From: Elmis aenea
Lineage: Eukaryota; Arthropoda; Insecta; Coleoptera; Elmidae
Length of the DNA: 64,000 bases
Assembly (NCBI GenBank): GCA_947652605.1
Contig: OX393576.1
Coordinates: 57,450,966 to 57,514,965 of the forward strand
Direction: 5' to 3'
Made by a program: the position numbers and the translations under genes. Shown here piece by piece: positions 22,166 through 33,901 of this stretch. Position 1 is the stretch's first letter, and each line of letters begins with the position of its first letter. The notes under the pieces were generated by a model. The model saw nothing but the letters and a program-made list of their open reading frames with translations. It searched no databases and was not told the DNA's origin.

Positions 22166-23411
22166 AAAATTTTGATTTTTTTCATAAAACCATCTTAACC
22201 TAAATATATTTCAATATCGAAAACATTCAAAGGAACTGTTTTACATCTGTTTTCATATTTGAACGTATGTTGTTGAGGGTACAGCGTAAAATGATAAAAG
22301 CAAAGTTATAATGGATATGAAATGAAGTCGGAAGAATTTATGTTGGTTTTGATTGATTGTTAGCAGTTATCAGATGAAGTGGCATTGCAATTGAAAACCA
22401 TTAACGTGTTGACAGTAAAAGCCATAATAAAGTTTTAAGCCGTCAAATTTATAGTTATGCAAGCGACAGCTCATGGAAACACTTGAATACAATGGATGCG
22501 TCTAACTCAGAAAAATGTATACATTCAACTAATGTAAACTATTAAAATTTAAGAGATAAAAAATATGGTAACTATTTTAATACGGCTTTAACATTTTTTA
22601 CTTTAATGTCCGTATTAAAAGAATGTTTTCAAAATAATAGTTTACCAGTTTTATTGAAACGTTGCATTTTAAAAATATTTTAGATAATTTAGCAACTCAA
22701 TTACCTAAGTGCAAAAAGCTTGCTTTACATTATTTTTTTTTACTTATATTACCCCGTAGTTTTATTTTGACTTCATGTGGTGTTTCAAATGGGATATAAA
22801 TTAACAATTGAACGAGTTTTATAAAGCTGAAGAACTTTTAGGACTTTATTGCCAGAGTAATTATGTAATTTGTAAGTTCCTCAAGTTTAAATTAGGCTTA
22901 CTTAATTTTGTAAGCACGTTACTTGTTTTTTATTTAAGGTCATATTTATACTCCAAATTTTCAAGTTGTATACATCTACTTTTAAAAAAATTATCGTTAT
23001 TATTTTAAGAAAAATCCTTGACATAGGTAATTGGAAACTAGGTAACGTTTAAACATTGAAAAAGCTAGATTTATTTGGAAATTTTAATGTCTATTAAATT
23101 TGTTATGTTAATTACTGAACTTTATAGTTACTAGAACTCTTATCATAACATGCTGTAAACCAACTTCATTGAAGCCTGTGAAGCTGCACTGCTTCTTTTC
23201 AAAGTAAACTTATTTTGATATTTGTCTTCTAATAACAACAAAATACTTTAAAGTTTGCCATATTCTTACTTTGCTAAAAAAATGTTTTGACGTTCGTACC
23301 ATATTTAAATTTAAAAAATGTTTAAATCAAACCGTACACTTTTTTATTAAACAAATTCTCAAACCTATAAGACAACTGGTCAGTTTTAAAGCGGAGCCGC
23401 ATGAAAAGTTG
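22166..23411. other. Intron DNA, nothing recognised
   Basis: AT-rich. Small open frames at 22808 and 23271 look random. Confidence 0.45.
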
Positions 23412-23609
23412 GAACATTCAAATATGGAACGTTCAAATCTGAAAAATGTACCGGTAGAATAATTCAAACTTTGAATCGTTCAACGTTGGAATGACTCAAC
23501 GTAGGAATCATGCAATCCTACGTTGAGTGATTCCAATGTTGAACAAATAAAACTTTGAATGATTCTACAAGTGCATTTTCCAGATTTGACATTCCATATT
23601 TGAATGTTC
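23412..23609. repeat. 198-bp imperfect palindrome (MITE-like)
   Basis: GAACATTCAAATATGGAA at the left end is repeated as its inverse TTCCATATTTGAATGTTC at the right end. Pairing continues inward: AACTTTGAATCGTTCAACGT matches an inverse form near 23532-23560, and TCCTACGTTGAGTGATTCC faces GGAATGACTCAACGTAGGA at the centre. Motifs built on GTTCAA and GGAA recur within each arm. There is no coding capacity. Confidence 0.8.
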
Positions 23610-24239
23610 TTGATATGAGTGGCTTATCTTTTAAAGCTTGTCTAGCTGTCTGCCCCAGCTAACAATATTTTACAGAAAAACAAGCTACTTGATTTAATGC
23701 TTTAATCCTGCTGCGAGAAAGCTTTACTGTGTTTTTTATTTTATGTCTACTTATGCCTTTTTGCTTAAACAAATCAAGATCACATTTACAAAGGATGTAA
23801 ACTTTACGTGGCGGATTTATTGTGCACACGTTTACGACGTGTTTTATTCTCACACGTACGCACATTTAGAAGGAGAAAAGTCCAGGCAGCGACACAATGC
23901 TGTATGTGATACATAACATGCTTTAGTTAGAACGTGTATTGTGATACAGAACATGGGCAAAATTGTACATAATATAACTTAAACGACATTAAAAAGGATG
24001 ATTACCCCTAGATTTTTTACAATCTGCACTGAATAAACAATAAGTTAACCCTATATTTAGATAATATGCCAACAATCACCCCTTACACCACCGTCCCAAG
24101 ACGGACTTATTTAGAATTTTTCTATTTTAATTAATTAATTAAACCTAATTTTTAGGTCAAATGGTTTAAACCTTTCAGGTCTACGCATATCTGATTCAGT
24201 TAATAATCTTTTGGGCTAATTGATTAAGGTGCACTTTTA
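23610..24239. other. Intron DNA, nothing recognised
   Basis: No family resemblance. A 68-codon minus-strand frame at 23659-23865 is not convincing. Confidence 0.4.
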
Positions 24240-24975
24240 GTCTTTGCACTTTTCCTCTTACACTGGGAATTTTTAGATCGGTTCAAATTATTTTATTCGT
24301 CACGAACCACAGTGCGTCGATTATCAGGCGCAACTCTTTAGGCTAAAATCTCTCAAGAATCTTAATATTTGATATGGACACTGTGCCCCACAATGGGACT
24401 CCGTATGACCCTACTGGTTTCAGCATTGTTTTGTACACTAATGTTTTGTTTTCTAAGCTGCGTTGCAATTTTTTTCCTAACAACCAGTATAATTTCCAAG
24501 TTTGTCGGAAAGTTGCTTTCTGTTTTTTCCAAATGTGTGTTGTCTAGGTTAGTTTACGGTTTAGATGTATGCCAAGATATTTAATCGAGTTCTCTTGTGA
24601 TATCTATCCGTCGATGAGTGTTACTGGTGAGCATCTTTCCTTTTTTGTCGTAAATGTCACCTGTACCCTGTACGGATTTTGATTGATTTGCTTTTATTCA
24701 TCGAAGTCTAAGCCAGATCTGCGTTTTATTAAGGTGATTGTGGATAATAGTTGAATCCATCCTCGGGTCCCTGTGTGACGCCATTAGTGTTGTGTCGTCT
24801 GCAAATTTGACGAAAGTTGTGTTGCTTGGCGTTGGAAAATCTGAAGTGAATGAAATATATAATAGGGGTCCCAACACGCTCCTGTGAAACGCAAGAATTA
24901 ATTTGATGTACTTAACTGTATATTCGTCTTGCTGTCTAACTAGAAAATGTCTTTGGTGTACCTTTCTATACAGAG
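24240..24975 (-). pseudogene. Jockey-type LINE reverse transcriptase, C-terminal half
   Basis: Minus-strand pieces in family order: RHFLVRQQDEYT near 24930, SVLGPLLYISFTSDFP near 24870, FADDTTLMASHRDP (FADD at 24794-24805), then broken frames giving forms of SVKYLGIHLNRKLTW, QLRKQNISVQN and finally TNEIIRTDLKIPSVR-like near 24260. This is the catalytic palm and thumb of a Jockey-clade ORF2. Frameshifts and stops are frequent. The N-terminal half of the same copy is at 27321-28190; a hAT element and a foldback sit between. Confidence 0.85.
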
Positions 24976-26152
24976 CAGGGACTAAGAACGGAACGAAAAC
25001 GAAAACGTTAAACGAAATTAACCGAAATTTTTTTAAGAACGAAAACGAAACCGAAAACGAAATAATTATTTTTCGTTCAAGAACGAAAACGAAATAAATA
25101 TTTTACAAAACCGGTTTTAACCGGTTTTAACCGGTTTTGTCGCTATTTCAATTTTAATTGTTAAACACAAACGCGAATTTACCTTCTGTGCTGGGGAGAC
25201 GAGGCAGTAAAAAATCTCACTTGAAATAATTGAGCTTCACTTTTCATCATATATTTACGTGAATATGTATTAACAACTTTATTGTGTATTCTTGCAATTT
25301 CGTGTAACACAATTAACGGTACAGATATTATCTATTTCTAATTTGTTTTTTAGATCGTCAATATAGAATATACACTTGATTGGATATATATTATCAATGT
25401 GTATGTTTTATTTGCGTTTAGACATAATAATAAAATTTATTCTTACTTCGAAAAGGGCTAATGTAAAAGAAGATTTATTGGAAGATGTGTTGCTAGTAAG
25501 ATTTAACGGAATGTGAAAATGCATATTGTATGGTATGTACAAACTATAAAGTTAAAGTATATTTCAAGTTAATATAAGTTTTTTTTTATATCTTTTTTAT
25601 TTATAACATTTAGTCAATTATCCACTTCTTTTGTCTGTCTAAATAATTACAGCAGGATCTTATTTAATTCAAATGCATAGATTTTTAGTACTAAAACAAA
25701 TCTAAAACTGCACTTGCTATATTTTCATAGGTTTAGATAAAGATCTTGTGTCTAATTTAACCTAACCACGTTGTGTTTTTGCACCTTACGGGTGTTAAAC
25801 TTAATAAAATGGTTAAATGTTAATGTGTTTAACGATTTGGTAAATTTAATACGGCGATGGTTCGCCGGTCTAAAATATGCTGTCAGTGAGCATCAAACCC
25901 CATCGTCATCGTTTATATTCTAGTTGAGACCCAAATATTGTTATCGTATTTAAAGAGGGTTGTAGTGACTAGAAAAAAAAAATGATTTTTTGACGACAAA
26001 AAAATATTGTAAAACCGGTTTTAACCGTTATTATTTCGGTTCAAGAAAACGAAAAAAGATTTTTTTCGGTTAGAACGAAAAGAACGAAAACGATATATTA
26101 CGTTTTCGTTCTGTACAGAAACGAACGGAATCTTTTTCGTTTTTAGTCCCTG
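24976..26152. mobile_element. Non-autonomous hAT element with perfect 8-bp target duplication
   Basis: The left end CAGGGACTAAGAACG and right end CGTTTTTAGTCCCTG are inverted repeats. ATACAGAG flanks both sides (24968-24975 and 26153-26160), the 8-bp duplication typical of hAT. Both ends are rich in GAACGAAAACGAAA motifs in inverse orientation, and internal CCGGTTTTAA units repeat near 25112. No transposase was recognised. A 3'-truncated copy lies at 40306-41303 and a terminal fragment at 18570. Confidence 0.92.
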
Positions 26153-26163
26153 ATACAGAGTGC

Positions 26164-27320
26164 AAACTTTAACTGGAATAAATTCTGTAACTTGGGAATA
26201 CAGTATATCGGTAAAACCTGCGAAAACGCGTCGATTTTAGTTTTTCGCCGGATACATTTTAGCAGTATTGCTTTTGGTATATCTTCATCCAGAGGGGTGC
26301 AACAACCCTGAATATATTTTTTTTAAATGTAAGGATATGTCGAGTGGCATATCGTCGGAAAGCTCATTTAGAGAGGAATACAATGCATGTTTTATTTTCG
26401 AAAAATTCCAAGATTCCAAAATTTTACAAAACTCGTAAACGCAAGAGATTTACGAAGACTAACAAATTTTTATCAGTTTCTAAAGCTGGATGCACATCAA
26501 TAAAAATTTATGTTGTATTTTGTATTTCAAATTCAACACAAACATTTGCGGCGCCAATTTAAATCTGGTTAAGTATTTTACCACGTAAATAGTTATCTTG
26601 TGCGTTGAACGCCCGAATCAACTTGTGCACGTTTGTTTATGCAGAACAATGCACTCAAAATCAAGTCCACATTGACAAGACTGTGCGGCGCAAATATCTT
26701 TGAAGTTAGCTACAAACCGACAGCACGATGGATAGCGTGCGTTGTTCGTCACGAAATTATTTGCGTGCATTTCTATGCGGCGCACAGTCCACACCAACAA
26801 AAATTTCGACGCACACGAGCAAATTTGTGTCAAATACAACGCACAACGCAAATTTTTATTGGTGTGGATCCAGCTTTAGACAGAAGAGAGGCAAGATTTT
26901 CAACTGCTAAAAGGTCGCAACAAAAAGTTACGACAAAAAGTTGTTTAACTGTGATAAGAAATGCACAGATGAACGCTTACAGATTGAAATTGTGCACATT
27001 GTAAACAACCTTTACATTAAATAGCGTTAAACTTTAAACCTCAGTCTTTATTTTGTTAACACGTAACCTCTTGGAATTTTTCGAAAATAAAACATGCATT
27101 GTATTACTCTCTAAATGAGCTTTCTGACGATATGTCACTCCACATATTCTTACATTAAAAAAAAAAAATTACGGGTTGTTGCACCCCTCTGGATGAAGAT
27201 ATCCCAAAAGCAATACTGCTGAAATGTATCCGGCGAAAAACTAAAATCGACGTGTTTTCGCAGGTTTTACCGATATACTGTATTCCCAAGTTACAGAATT
27301 TATTCCAGTTAAAGTTTCAA
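26164..27320. mobile_element. Foldback element inserted in the Jockey relic
   Basis: The left arm begins AAACTTTAACTGGAATAAAT and the right arm ends with its inverse, ATTTATTCCAGTTAAAGTTT. Arms of about 250 bp pair almost throughout (for example GATATGTCGAGTGGCATATCG left, and CGATATGTCACTCCACATATT right). The core of about 650 bp holds a second, nested MITE. LINE sequence resumes immediately to the right of the element (ATATCTCGGATTTTG in inverse), showing the foldback split the LINE. The open frame 26633-27004 lies across the core and is not a known protein. Confidence 0.85.
26481..26878. mobile_element. MITE with TA flanks nested in the foldback core
   Basis: Left end TAAAGCTGGATGCACATCAA and right end TTGGTGTGGATCCAGCTTTA form a terminal inverted repeat of about 28 bp (continuing into AAAAATTT). 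If the outer TA pairs are target duplications, the element belongs with mariner-like MITEs. Internal motifs GTGC(G)CAC-like and CGGCGCA recur in both directions. Confidence 0.65.
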
Positions 27321-28190
27321 AATCCGAGATATGTTATTTGGAAGATTTTGCTTAATTTTGTTCAGCAGCCCAGGGTGCCAAACCTTAACGAATGCCTGCG
27401 TTACGCCTAGAAAAATCGCCGCACAGTATTTTTGATTTTCTATATTTTCGTTGATTTTTCGTAACACTCTTTGCACCTGCTCAATAGTCGCGTGTCGCTT
27501 CCTGAACCCAAATTAATGTTCTGGTATTAGTCGTCGTTCGTCCATTATGTGTTTAATCCTCTTTAGTAATAGTTTCTCCAGAAAATTAAATAAAATAGGC
27601 AACAGACTTATTGGGCGATAGGATTTCACCAACTCTGGATCTTTTTCAGATTTTGGGAGCAGAATTATTTGAGCAACTTTCCACTGCAGAGGGAAATACT
27701 CAAACCTTATAGCAGCGTTAAATAGTATACTTACTATTCTTACTACCTTTGGTGAAAGTTCCTTTAGTAATCGACCGGTTATTAGGTTCCACCCTGGGGC
27801 TTTTTTTGGTATTGAGATCATTGTTTATAATGTGTTAAACTTCTTTTATTTCGAACTTCTTAAATGGTAATTCAATCTGCTCAGGGATTTCCAAGTATTT
27901 GCTGCTCTTCTTTTTCTGATATCTCTCCAGGAAATAGTTTAAATACTCCTTGCAGGTGATTTGCAAAAGTTGTTGCTTTTTCTTTGTTTATTCTAGCCCA
28001 TCTGCCATCTGCTAATCTAATTGGTGGAATAAACTGTGGTGGTTGCTTGATTTTTCTCGTTGTCTTTCACAGCGAGTAGTCTGTGGCTTCCGTTGCTGTT
28101 AGCCCTTGTAAGTATTCTTGTATGGCTTAGTTTTTTTTAACACATTTCTTAGCTCCTTTATAGCTTTGTTTAGTTTGGCTTTGTCATGTA
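27321..28190 (-). pseudogene. Jockey-type LINE reverse transcriptase, N-terminal half
   Basis: Minus strand: broken frames from about 28190 (forms of RKPQTTR, SPPIRLADGRWARINKEKA, and FANHLQGVFK), then an open piece (27821-27513) with KKAPGWNLITGRLLKEL, WKVAQIILLPKSEKDPE, SYRPISLLPILFNFLEKLLL, followed by FRKRHATIEQVQRVLRK and FVKVWHPGLLNKI in shifting frames to 27330. These are the fingers and early palm motifs of Jockey-clade ORF2 (KAPGxDxI, YRPISLLP, FDKVWHxGLL). It joins in order to 24975-24240, so both pieces are one old copy. Confidence 0.88.
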
Positions 28191-31100
28191 GAGAACAGGA
28201 ATATAATGAAAAAGTTTACGGCCTAACCTATTAAACACGCAAATTTTTATAAATTGCTTATGGTTTTTACGAGAAAGGGTCGCGATATATTATCGCTACC
28301 ATCTGATCAACGCTGTATTTATTGCATCAAAAACATTAAAAGTAAATGCTTTGCAAAGTTATACGTGTCATTGATGATTTACAGAGGAAAAATAACGAAA
28401 AAACTGAAAAATTTATAGATAAAAGTTAATATTGCTATTGCGTTGGTCATGAAACCGTCAAAATTAAAACTGAAATTGCTTGCACTATCGTTGGGGTTGC
28501 AATATCGTGGTAAAAAAAAAAAAATTAGAAAAAAAATTCTAACCAATAGTATAAAAATGTAAAGGTAAATCCGCCTACATAAAATAAGTGATAAAATTGT
28601 TTAGATCAAGCGTTGAAAGTGCTTGTAATTAAACAAACCAATAGATTTTACGTAGCTTAAAAATTTACATACAAATTTCAGAACGATTTATTACTTTCAA
28701 GTGTACAACAATTTTCTTTCTTGCCACTTGAAAATTAAAAGTTGCGCTTGCCTGATATAAATTTATTTTCCAAAGCTTATATGCTGTTTAACCTTGGATG
28801 TAATCTTAAATAGCGGCTCCAGATATTGTAGTGCCCCAAGCCACCATTATTTTCACGCTTTCCAAGGTTTTGCTACACTTTAAATTACGCAAACGGGTTG
28901 TAATAAAAATTTAGGTTAAGGTTATTTCAATTTTGTTTAAAATCAATTACAAATTTGTTGAGTTTTGTTAATACAGTAGTCAAACACAAAACGAAACGAA
29001 TAATTATTAATATTCGGAATTCCAATGACAATTTTTACCTCCTGATTTTTATTTATTTTTTAAATAACGCTTTATAATTTGTTCATGATTTTAATCATTG
29101 AAAAATAAAACTTGACGGAAAAACAGTCAAATTCAATTTGCTTTCAAAGTATCCTAACATTTAAAAACAAATTAAAAATGTCTCAACAGGGCACACATTT
29201 TCACAGATTCAAATTTAATGCTTTCTACTTCGGTGCTTTTCATGACACAAAATTGTTAATTCCTTCGCTACAACTTTAATCCCCACTGGGAAAGTACATT
29301 ATCAAATATTTACGCGGCGTATGCGAACTTTAGGTGGACCATAATCAACTATTTACTTCACCAAATTATTGTGCATAATTAAAAACTATTTTAATTTATA
29401 GCGTTAAACACAACAAAGACAAATCTTGTTTTTAAAGATCGCACACGATCAGTTAACCAAGTAATTGTAATCGTATTTGTCATATCTGGCAGTCTGCTTG
29501 ACACAATACATAATTTTACGCCAAAATTGTATGCCGTAAATGATTCTGTGGCAACCCACAGAATCATTTAACTATTAAAATAACTATTAAAATAATATTA
29601 AGCTGCTAACTAACATTTCAAGCCCAGTCATGCAGCTTTTCTTACTGTTCAACGATAAATAACTACCATGGAAACCGGAAAACAAATTTCATAAACTTCT
29701 CCGACGATATTAAAACCTAAGTACACATTTTGTATTACAAATATGTTATCCATGTTTTTCTTGTCTATACAGAACCTCGTCTGCAAACTCGAATTAGCTT
29801 ATATTATACGGCTAATAATTTAGAGCTTGCTAGATCCCCAATATCGTGGCTTAAACCGATATTGATAGTCGTGTACTCTGGTATATTATGCATTATTCAA
29901 GTATCATCTGTTTAATATAATATGTTCAAAGTAAGTTATACTCCAAAATATTCGTAGAGTTTAGCAGTTTCTCAAGTACATGTCATGCGAGCATACTTTG
30001 GTATTAATATTTACTTATTTGCGGCTAAGTTGGCCTTTGTGTGGTTAAGAATCGTTATCAATAAAGACGACTTGATCAGGTACTCGAAAGTTTAATTGCA
30101 AACTATGTTTTTTTTAAATTGCTATGCATATGTAAATTTCGCAATATTTCCCAAATTTTCTTCATGATAATTTAACAATAACACATAATATTGTTTAAAC
30201 AAAATGTGGATTTACGTGCCCAAATCACATGATTGCCTCATCACCTGTGTTAACATATCAATTCATAGATTTTAGAACTATTATTTAACAACATGATTTT
30301 ATTGCTATAAAACTAGTATTTTTACAAATACCGACAATATTTTTACACTATAACAAAACTAATTTAAAATGTTTTGAAAATTTTAATAAAATGAAAATAA
30401 ATTTTAGCAAATACAGTGTCAAACAAACCGTCATATTTCGTAAAACAAATTTCTAATTTTGTTTTAAAAATACATTTTAGTAGTTTTTTTCTTGTTCATT
30501 ATAATTTAAGCCTTTGTTAAAAAATTAGGTGTTTAGTGTTAATAAATAAAATAAATTAGGCGTTTGTGTAGATATGTTTTGATCATCATGCAGTGAAAAT
30601 TATTTCACAACTAATTCCGCTAAACAGTTACTATATTTCGGCTTGATTAATATTACTTCAACTCTTTGTTGTACAATAACTGGCAGTTATTATACACACC
30701 AATGAGTAAATAAATTCGACGATTACATGAAATATGTTTCACACAATAACTTCAATAATAAAAGTTGAAGTTGGCCGGATAGAATTTTTTGTTGTTCTTT
30801 ATGTGAAGTATTATAATTTAAAATGAACAGCGCTATAAAAAAATAACATCTTTATGTGTAAAGTATGACTAAATAGCGACAACTTTTTACAACGATGTTG
30901 TTACCTATCATAAGCACACAATTAATAAATTAAATACTTGATATTTAAAATCTATGGAATTGCTGAATTTCTAGCTTTCAAGTTTCACTAAAAAAATGTA
31001 TTATATTTAATTTTAAAGGGAAGCAATCCTGCAATTCATATACAGTCAGTCTTCCACAAGTAAACACATTGCCAATACAATCACATAGCAGTTAGCGAAA

Positions 31101-31369
31101 CTGTCTACATTGACATTTATTACAGTTGCTGATACAGTTGAAATTATCCTTGGTAACTGTTTACTTTGCATCAAAGCTAAATGTGCTTACGGCTACATTC
31201 GGGCATTGGAAAATCTCATGTGTAATGTTAAACCTAAAAACAAAGATCTCTGTCAAAACAACAAAAAGCAAACAAAACTAAATTTATCAAAAACGTTAAC
31301 GTTTCTAAATTAGAAGAAAAAGGCTGACTTTGTATAATTTTTCAACACTATGTAAATACAGTTTTAGTA
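28191..31369. other. Intron DNA without recognised genes
   Basis: Long AT-rich stretch with no family resemblance. Short frames at 29730 and 31110 look random. The only clear structure is a perfect short hairpin at 29538-29569. Confidence 0.45.
29538..29569. repeat. Perfect 14-bp stem hairpin
   Basis: AAATGATTCTGTGG and CCACAGAATCATTT are exact inverse complements around a CAAC loop. The stem is too short for a canonical microRNA precursor. A tandem TTAACTATTAAAATAACTAT-like repeat follows directly. Confidence 0.7.
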
Positions 31370-31493
31370 TACAGGGTCCTGCATTAGTACGTCGGGCTTT
31401 CATAGCGCCCCGCCCTTAGGAGATAGAAAAAAAACTTGAAGGGATAAAATTATTGGTTTAAAATGATCTACGTTGTAAAATTATTTTCAACTA
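31370..31493. repeat. Solitary TACAGGGTC terminus fragment
   Basis: GTATACAGGGTCCTGCATTA followed by GCGCCCCGCCC resembles the beginning of a foldback-family element. No matching right end was found before the next TACAGGGTG terminus at 31494. Confidence 0.4.
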
Positions 31494-31874
31494 TACAGGG
31501 TGTTTCATTTTCGCGCTATAGCAAACACAAAGATTTTTTTAAATGGAACATCCTGTATATTTTTAGGTCTTCGAATATCATTTTTTAACCTCTACATGAA
31601 TGTCTTTTCATTTTTTGATTTTGTGGCAGTGTTGCCAACTTATTAATTTTTTTCTGAAAAATCTGACATAAGCGGCTTAACTTTAAAAAATAAATGTTGT
31701 AGGTCAAAGCGTTCTTGATTTATCAATAAAACAACAATTTTTCATCCCCTCTTCATGGGGCTGTAACTTAGCAACGATGCAAATTTCTATAAGGCATGGT
31801 GGACTGAATCGTCCTATTTTTCAATGTAGATTCACCAGTAGAAATTATGCTACATCGTTCAGAAACACCCTGTA
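31494..31874. mobile_element. TACAGGGTGTTTC-ended short element
   Basis: Left end TACAGGGTGTTTCATTTT and right end CAGAAACACCCTGTA form a 14-bp inverted repeat. An internal AACATCCTGTATAT at about 31546 looks like a further terminus, so two insertions may be combined here. Subterminal GGGGCTGTAACTTAGCAACG resembles the shared subterminal boxes of the foldback family. No coding capacity. Confidence 0.65.
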
Positions 31875-31879
31875 TATTA

Positions 31880-32270
31880 GATATAACATTGGTCCCAACA
31901 CACTACCTTGTGGTACGCCGGAGTGTTAGCGTACAAATCTGTATATTCGTCCCAATGTTTAACTAAGAAGTGTCTATTTTTAAGATAAGAATTTAAGATT
32001 TGATAAAAATGGCATGAGATGTTCTTTTTTAGTTTTTAGCACAATCCGTCATGCCATACCCTGTCGAATGCTTGACTAATATCTAAGAAGGCAGCAGAGC
32101 AATATCTTTTTGTTTCTAGATCATTCCTTATTTTTTTGGCCACTCTGTGTACTTTTTAAAACTTAAATGTGTTTAAATATTGTCTTTTTTTATTTCACTC
32201 ATTTTAATTTTTTTTATGAGCCTGTCCATCGGAAAGGGTGTCTCCAGAAAATTTAATATGTCATTTTCTT
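31880..32270 (-). pseudogene. Jockey-like LINE reverse transcriptase relic
   Basis: On the minus strand, fragments read SGVPQGSVLGPMLYLI near 31915, then upstream HFLVKHWDEYT-like and FYQILNSYLK near 32000, ISQAFDRVWHDGL-like near 32070, and a trace of the LNFLE finger motif near 32240. The order matches the reverse transcriptase palm of Jockey-like LINEs, close in kind to the 24-28-kb copy. Many frameshifts are present. The TACAGGGTG element at 31494-31874 abuts its downstream edge, so that insertion may have cut it. Confidence 0.75.
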
Positions 32271-33118
32271 CTGCTTTTGTTTAATTTATAGATGCAAAAG
32301 AAATTATAAGCAACGAAAATGCTTATTGGGCCAAATAAACACAATAAAAGGGTTAAGCATATATGTATCCCTTTCCAAAATTCCTCTAACTTTTATGTTG
32401 AGTTGTCATTATTTTTAGGGCCCAGACAAACTGCACTGTTAATGAATTTTTTTTTTTCAATAAAAGAAGTTACTTGAATTCAGGTTATTTTACCTCATGG
32501 CTAACATTACTAATAAGGGAGCTCTCTGAATTTATATTTGTAGTTTTGTTAGCAGTGGCTTTCTAGTGAATTCTGCATATATGACAACCTTGGGGATCAG
32601 ACTTGTAAATGTATTTGTACAGTCCATCAAAATCAATATACGCAACACCTTCTGTATAAGTAAACAGGTACCTAACCGTGTTTAAAGGTCGTTCATCAAT
32701 CCACATCAAACAATTTATTTAGACAATTTATAATAAATCAAGACAATCCTGTTTGTTTTCAAGATAAAAAATGGAAACGGCTGTAAATTGCATTTTGCGA
32801 ATTCAATATGCACTGAATAATAAGATGAAAAACTCATCAAAAAGAACATCAACTCTAGAGATTAAAATAAAAACACGGAAAACTTTTAAAGAAGTTTTAA
32901 AGTAATACACAGGTTGCAGGGCTGCGATAGGATTATAGATCTAAAACTCCGTAATTCTCAGTCTTTTTATTTCATATTCAGTATATAATTTAAATTTGTA
33001 CATCAAAAAAGTTTCAATTTATGCAAAAGCATTTTATGGAAAATAACAAGGTATGTTAATAATGAATAAAATAAATTAACAGTAATAATTGTTTTATAAT
33101 CACGTAAGTTAGTACATA
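32271..33118. other. Intron DNA, nothing recognised
   Basis: AT-rich sequence without open frames or repeats that I recognise. Confidence 0.45.
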
Positions 33119-33899
33119 GGGGAGAGCGGGGTAATGACACTTAGTGGGTAATTACGCTCACCGTCGTTTTGCGCCAGTTTTCAAATATTTAAAAGTTAAA
33201 CTTAGCAGCCACCTAGCTTTCGTTCTAATAAACACAATGCCGTAAGTAAAAAAACTTATTTCACCATAAAACGTAAGTTAATTGAGTGTGTGTCATTTTT
33301 AACATTTTCATATAAGTAATCGCCTACAAAAAAAAAACTGTAAGTAGCTCAATTAGTGTAATTTGAGTTTGTGCTTTGGTCTCCTATGAAATTTGTGTCA
33401 TTTTTAGCAGGAGTGACCATATGAAGTTTTTTTTTAATTCAATGCTAGTTTAGTAAAATACCGAATTTAGACAATTGTGCCTCAGGGGGTAATGGCGCTC
33501 AATTAGCTACGGTAATACCGCTTGGTGAGCGGCATTACCCTCATTGATATTTTTATATAATTTAATTTACATTTTTTTTTTCTCATAGTAATTGTGCACA
33601 ATACCTCGTACAACTAAAAGAACAACTGGTAAAGCATCCTGGAATATCAATATCCAAAAATGTTTACACATAAAATAGGTGAGCGCCATTACCCACTAGC
33701 AGGCGGGTAATTCCGCTCACTTACATGTTTTTAAATTATTAATAACCTTTTGTTCTTTAAGGTTCAATCAAGTTTGACTTAACCCGAACACTAACTATTG
33801 TTTTGGCGACAACAACCTCAAATTACAGGGTAATTGTTGTTACGGTTTAGAATATATGAATTTTTTCGCTTAGGTGGGCGCCATTACCCCTCCCACCCC
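33119..33899. mobile_element. TA-flanked element with repeated GGGTAATNNCGCTCA boxes
   Basis: The ends GGGGAGAGCGGGGTAATG and CATTACCCCTCCCACCCC are inverted repeats flanked by TA (33117-33118 and 33900-33901). A box near GGGTAATNNCGCTCA occurs about eight times: forward near 33131, 33148, 33489, 33510 and 33705, and inverse near 33523, 33679 and 33874. The boxes stand out from an AT-rich body with no coding capacity. TA target and subterminal box repeats suggest a Tc1/mariner-pogo derivative whose boxes bind transposase. Confidence 0.75.
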
Positions 33900-33901
33900 T
33901 A

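Noticed and set aside
26633..27004. 123-codon open frame in the foldback core
   Set aside because: It overlaps a MITE and a palindrome arm, and has no family resemblance. A second overlapping frame also exists there.
29538..29569. microRNA precursor
   Set aside because: A 14-bp stem is too short, and there is no longer flanking pairing.
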